A stretch of 64,000 nucleotides of DNA. It comes from Rhodoferax sp. Lineage in GTDB: Bacteria > Pseudomonadota > Gammaproteobacteria > Burkholderiales > Burkholderiaceae_C. Positions within the stretch are counted from its first letter, which is position 1. Every line of letters starts with the position of its first letter. The stretch is from assembly GCF_025354435.1 (NCBI RefSeq), contig NZ_JANXMU010000060.1, forward strand, positions 62,001-126,000, written 5' to 3'. Shown here piece by piece: positions 62,652-64,000 of the stretch. A model generated the notes under the pieces. It worked only from the letters and a program-made list of their open reading frames with translations. It was not told the DNA's origin and ran no database searches. The position numbers and the translations under genes are program-made.

Positions 62652-63548
62652 TTAAGCAGCCCAGCAGACACGGTTGCGACCGAGCTGCTTGGCCAGGTAG
62701 AGTTGCTGGTCGCTTTGCTCCATCACCAGGGTAGGCACGATGCCGCCGGGCGGTAGCAGCACCGAAGTACCGCCCAGGCTGACGGACAAAAACGGGCCGA
62801 CCAGCGACTTCTCATGCGGGATGAGCAGGTTTTCTACCGCACTGCGCGCCAGCTCAGCGCAGACCCGGCCACCCTCTGCGTTGGTGTGGGGCAAAAACAG
62901 CACAAATTCTTCACCGCCGTAGCGGGCCACCAGATCGGTCTCGCGCTTCAATGTTTTCTGTACTGCACCGGCGACCTGGCGCAGCACCCGGTCGCCACCG
63001 CTGTGGCCGTAGTGGTCGTTGTACAGCTTGAAGTGGTCCACATCCAGCAAGATGACCGACAGGTACTGCCCCGGCGGCCAACGCAGTTGCAGCGCTTGCT
63101 CCAGGCGGCGGCGGTTGGGTATTTCGGTCAGGGCATCCACCAGGGCCAGGCGCTCCAGCAGGCGCCGGTGCGACACGGCTTCGACGTGGTTGCGCACCCG
63201 TGCCCTCACGATGGGCGCATGAAAGGGCTTGGTGATGTAGTCCACCGCGCCCAGCAGCAGGCCTTTTTCTTCGTCGGCCACGCTGTCCAGGGCCGAGATA
63301 AAGATCACCGGAATGTGGCGGGTCTCGTCCTGGCTTTTCAAGGTGCGCAGCACCTGGTAGCCGTCCATGTCGGGCATCACCACGTCAAGCAACACAATGT
63401 CCGGGCGGTGGCGGGAGGCCAGGGATAACGCCATTTCGCCGCTTTTGGCCAGAATCACTTTGTAGTCGTCTTTGAGGACCTCGGCCAGCAGGCCCCGGTT
63501 GCTGGGCTCGTCGTCCACCACCAAAATTTTGGGCTGGTCGGTCACCAT
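62652..63548 (-). CDS. Response regulator diguanylate cyclase (REC-GGDEF)
   Basis: 298 residues from ATG 63548; this ATG overlaps the stop of the upstream sensor gene (ATGGTGA). Receiver domain (1-~125) with acidic pocket D12/D13, phospho-acceptor D55 in VLLDVVMPDMDG and Lys in YITKPFH. GGDEF domain (about 135-298) with active site RYGGEEF and inhibitory RxxD site (RETD) five residues before it. Makes c-di-GMP when phosphorylated, probably by the kinase encoded upstream with the HPt domain. The organisation (one REC, one GGEEF) resembles WspR. Confidence 0.94.
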   Translation of the reverse strand: MVTDQPKILVVDDEPSNRGLLAEVLKDDYKVILAKSGEMALSLASRHRPDIVLLDVVMPDMDGYQVLRTLKSQDETRHIPVIFISALDSVADEEKGLLLGAVDYITKPFHAPIVRARVRNHVEAVSHRRLLERLALVDALTEIPNRRRLEQALQLRWPPGQYLSVILLDVDHFKLYNDHYGHSGGDRVLRQVAGAVQKTLKRETDLVARYGGEEFVLFLPHTNAEGGRVCAELARSAVENLLIPHEKSLVGPFLSVSLGGTSVLLPPGGIVPTLVMEQSDQQLYLAKQLGRNRVCWAA

Positions 63549-64000
63549 GGCCGACAACCTTCGCCCTGCAGTTTTTGCAAAAGGGCCTGCGCGCGCGCAA
63601 TGGCGGGCTCGTATTCGACCTCTTCCACCAAGCGCACCAGCTCGGCCACCGCCGCGGCATAGGGGCTGGCCCGGCTGCCTTGCTGCAACACGCGCACCTG
63701 GTCTATCGCCAAGGCATCGTCTTGCTGCAGGCGCAACAGAAGTTGCTTCAATGCATGGACGGCATCAAAAGGCGTGCTGGGTGCCGGGGCGGGCTCTTCG
63801 GAATCGAGTTCTTTCAAGGCGACCAGCACCCCGTCCAAAGCCTGCAGAAAGGGCGTGACTTCGGCCGGGCCGGGCAGTTGTACGCTGGCCGCTTTTTCCA
63901 GGGTGCGGGCGGCATCGGCCAAGGCCTGGGCGCCGATGCCTTGGGCATTGGCCTTGAGGGTGTGGGCCAGGCGGTAGATGTCTTCGCTCTTGCCCGTGGC
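63542..64000 (-). CDS. HPt domain at the C-terminus of a (hybrid) sensor kinase, cut by window edge
   Basis: The frame is open to the right edge; 152 residues are visible. It contains a histidine-phosphotransfer signature, YRLAHTLKANAQGIGAQALA with LADAARTLEKAA following, where the His of AHTLK would carry the phosphate. The remainder is helical (LLRLQQDDALAIDQVRVLQQ). The apparent internal start at 63922 is not needed because the HPt motif lies upstream of it. The 3' end overlaps the REC-GGDEF gene by seven bases, so kinase and cyclase form one phosphorelay. The rest of the protein is outside the window. Confidence 0.82.
   Translation of the reverse strand, partial: ATGKSEDIYRLAHTLKANAQGIGAQALADAARTLEKAASVQLPGPAEVTPFLQALDGVLVALKELDSEEPAPAPSTPFDAVHALKQLLLRLQQDDALAIDQVRVLQQGSRASPYAAAVAELVRLVEEVEYEPAIARAQALLQKLQGEGCRPW

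Overview
The window looks like chromosomal DNA of a GC-rich betaproteobacterium of the family Comamonadaceae, probably close to Rhodoferax or Polaromonas. The grounds are protein flavour, the rimP-nusA-infB-rbfA-truB-typA block, Kdo hydroxylase, and a short AT-rich dispersed repeat (core TAGCGCAT...TACGCTAGTAGCTAT) that I recall from that family. This is inferred from the sequence alone; no search was run. Coding density is very high, with no gene-free stretch above 300 bases and no tRNA, rRNA, CRISPR array, prophage or insertion sequence recognised.

Layout. 1-425: 3' part of fabI (minus). 507-5977: yejABEF-type peptide/microcin C ABC importer. 6002-14489: a transcription/translation operon, rimP, nusA, infB, rbfA, truB, typA, preceded by a leader with a terminator-like hairpin. 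14605-16007: an EamA transporter and a small unknown membrane-anchored protein. 16115-33309: the glycogen/maltodextrin region (malQ, a trehalose-synthase-like GH13 enzyme, glgX, glgB, glgP on the minus strand; glgC, glgA on the plus strand). It is interrupted by an EamA transporter, two DNA alkylation repair genes (ogt, alkA) and Kdo hydroxylase. 33445-38202: phosphoglucomutase/phosphomannomutase, two heptosyltransferases and waaA, with overlapping or abutting starts. 38241-44272: trhO, a chemoreceptor and dnaE. 44569-50615: an amidohydrolase, a large CHASE-PAS-GGDEF-EAL protein and a membrane-anchored TAXI receptor-like protein. 50761-56115: ettA, an rhlE-type helicase with a long Gly-rich tail, gloA and a stand-alone caspase-like protease. 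56145-58609: Entner-Doudoroff genes eda and edd. 58798-62542: an AcoR-like sigma54 activator divergent from an aldehyde dehydrogenase with a good -24/-12 promoter. 62652-64000: a PleD/WspR-type diguanylate cyclase and the HPt end of a sensor kinase cut by the window edge.

The carbon genes fit together: glgC/glgA/glgB build glycogen, glgP/glgX/malQ and the GH13 enzyme break it down, phosphoglucomutase connects glucose-1-P with glucose-6-P, and edd/eda take 6-phosphogluconate to pyruvate and glyceraldehyde-3-P. KdoO, the heptosyltransferases and WaaA act on the LPS inner core.

The most unusual signals are: (1) at least twelve copies of one palindromic repeat, several inside genes and always read in the one stop-free frame, so that YejF, TruB, AlkA and WaaA carry repeat-encoded peptide; (2) an identical 16-base box upstream of both the GH13 gene and glgP; (3) a HexR-like box at edd; (4) a complete sigma54 activator/promoter/upstream-palindrome arrangement; (5) a caspase-like protease with no obvious partner; (6) a TAXI protein anchored in the membrane at both ends of its binding domain.
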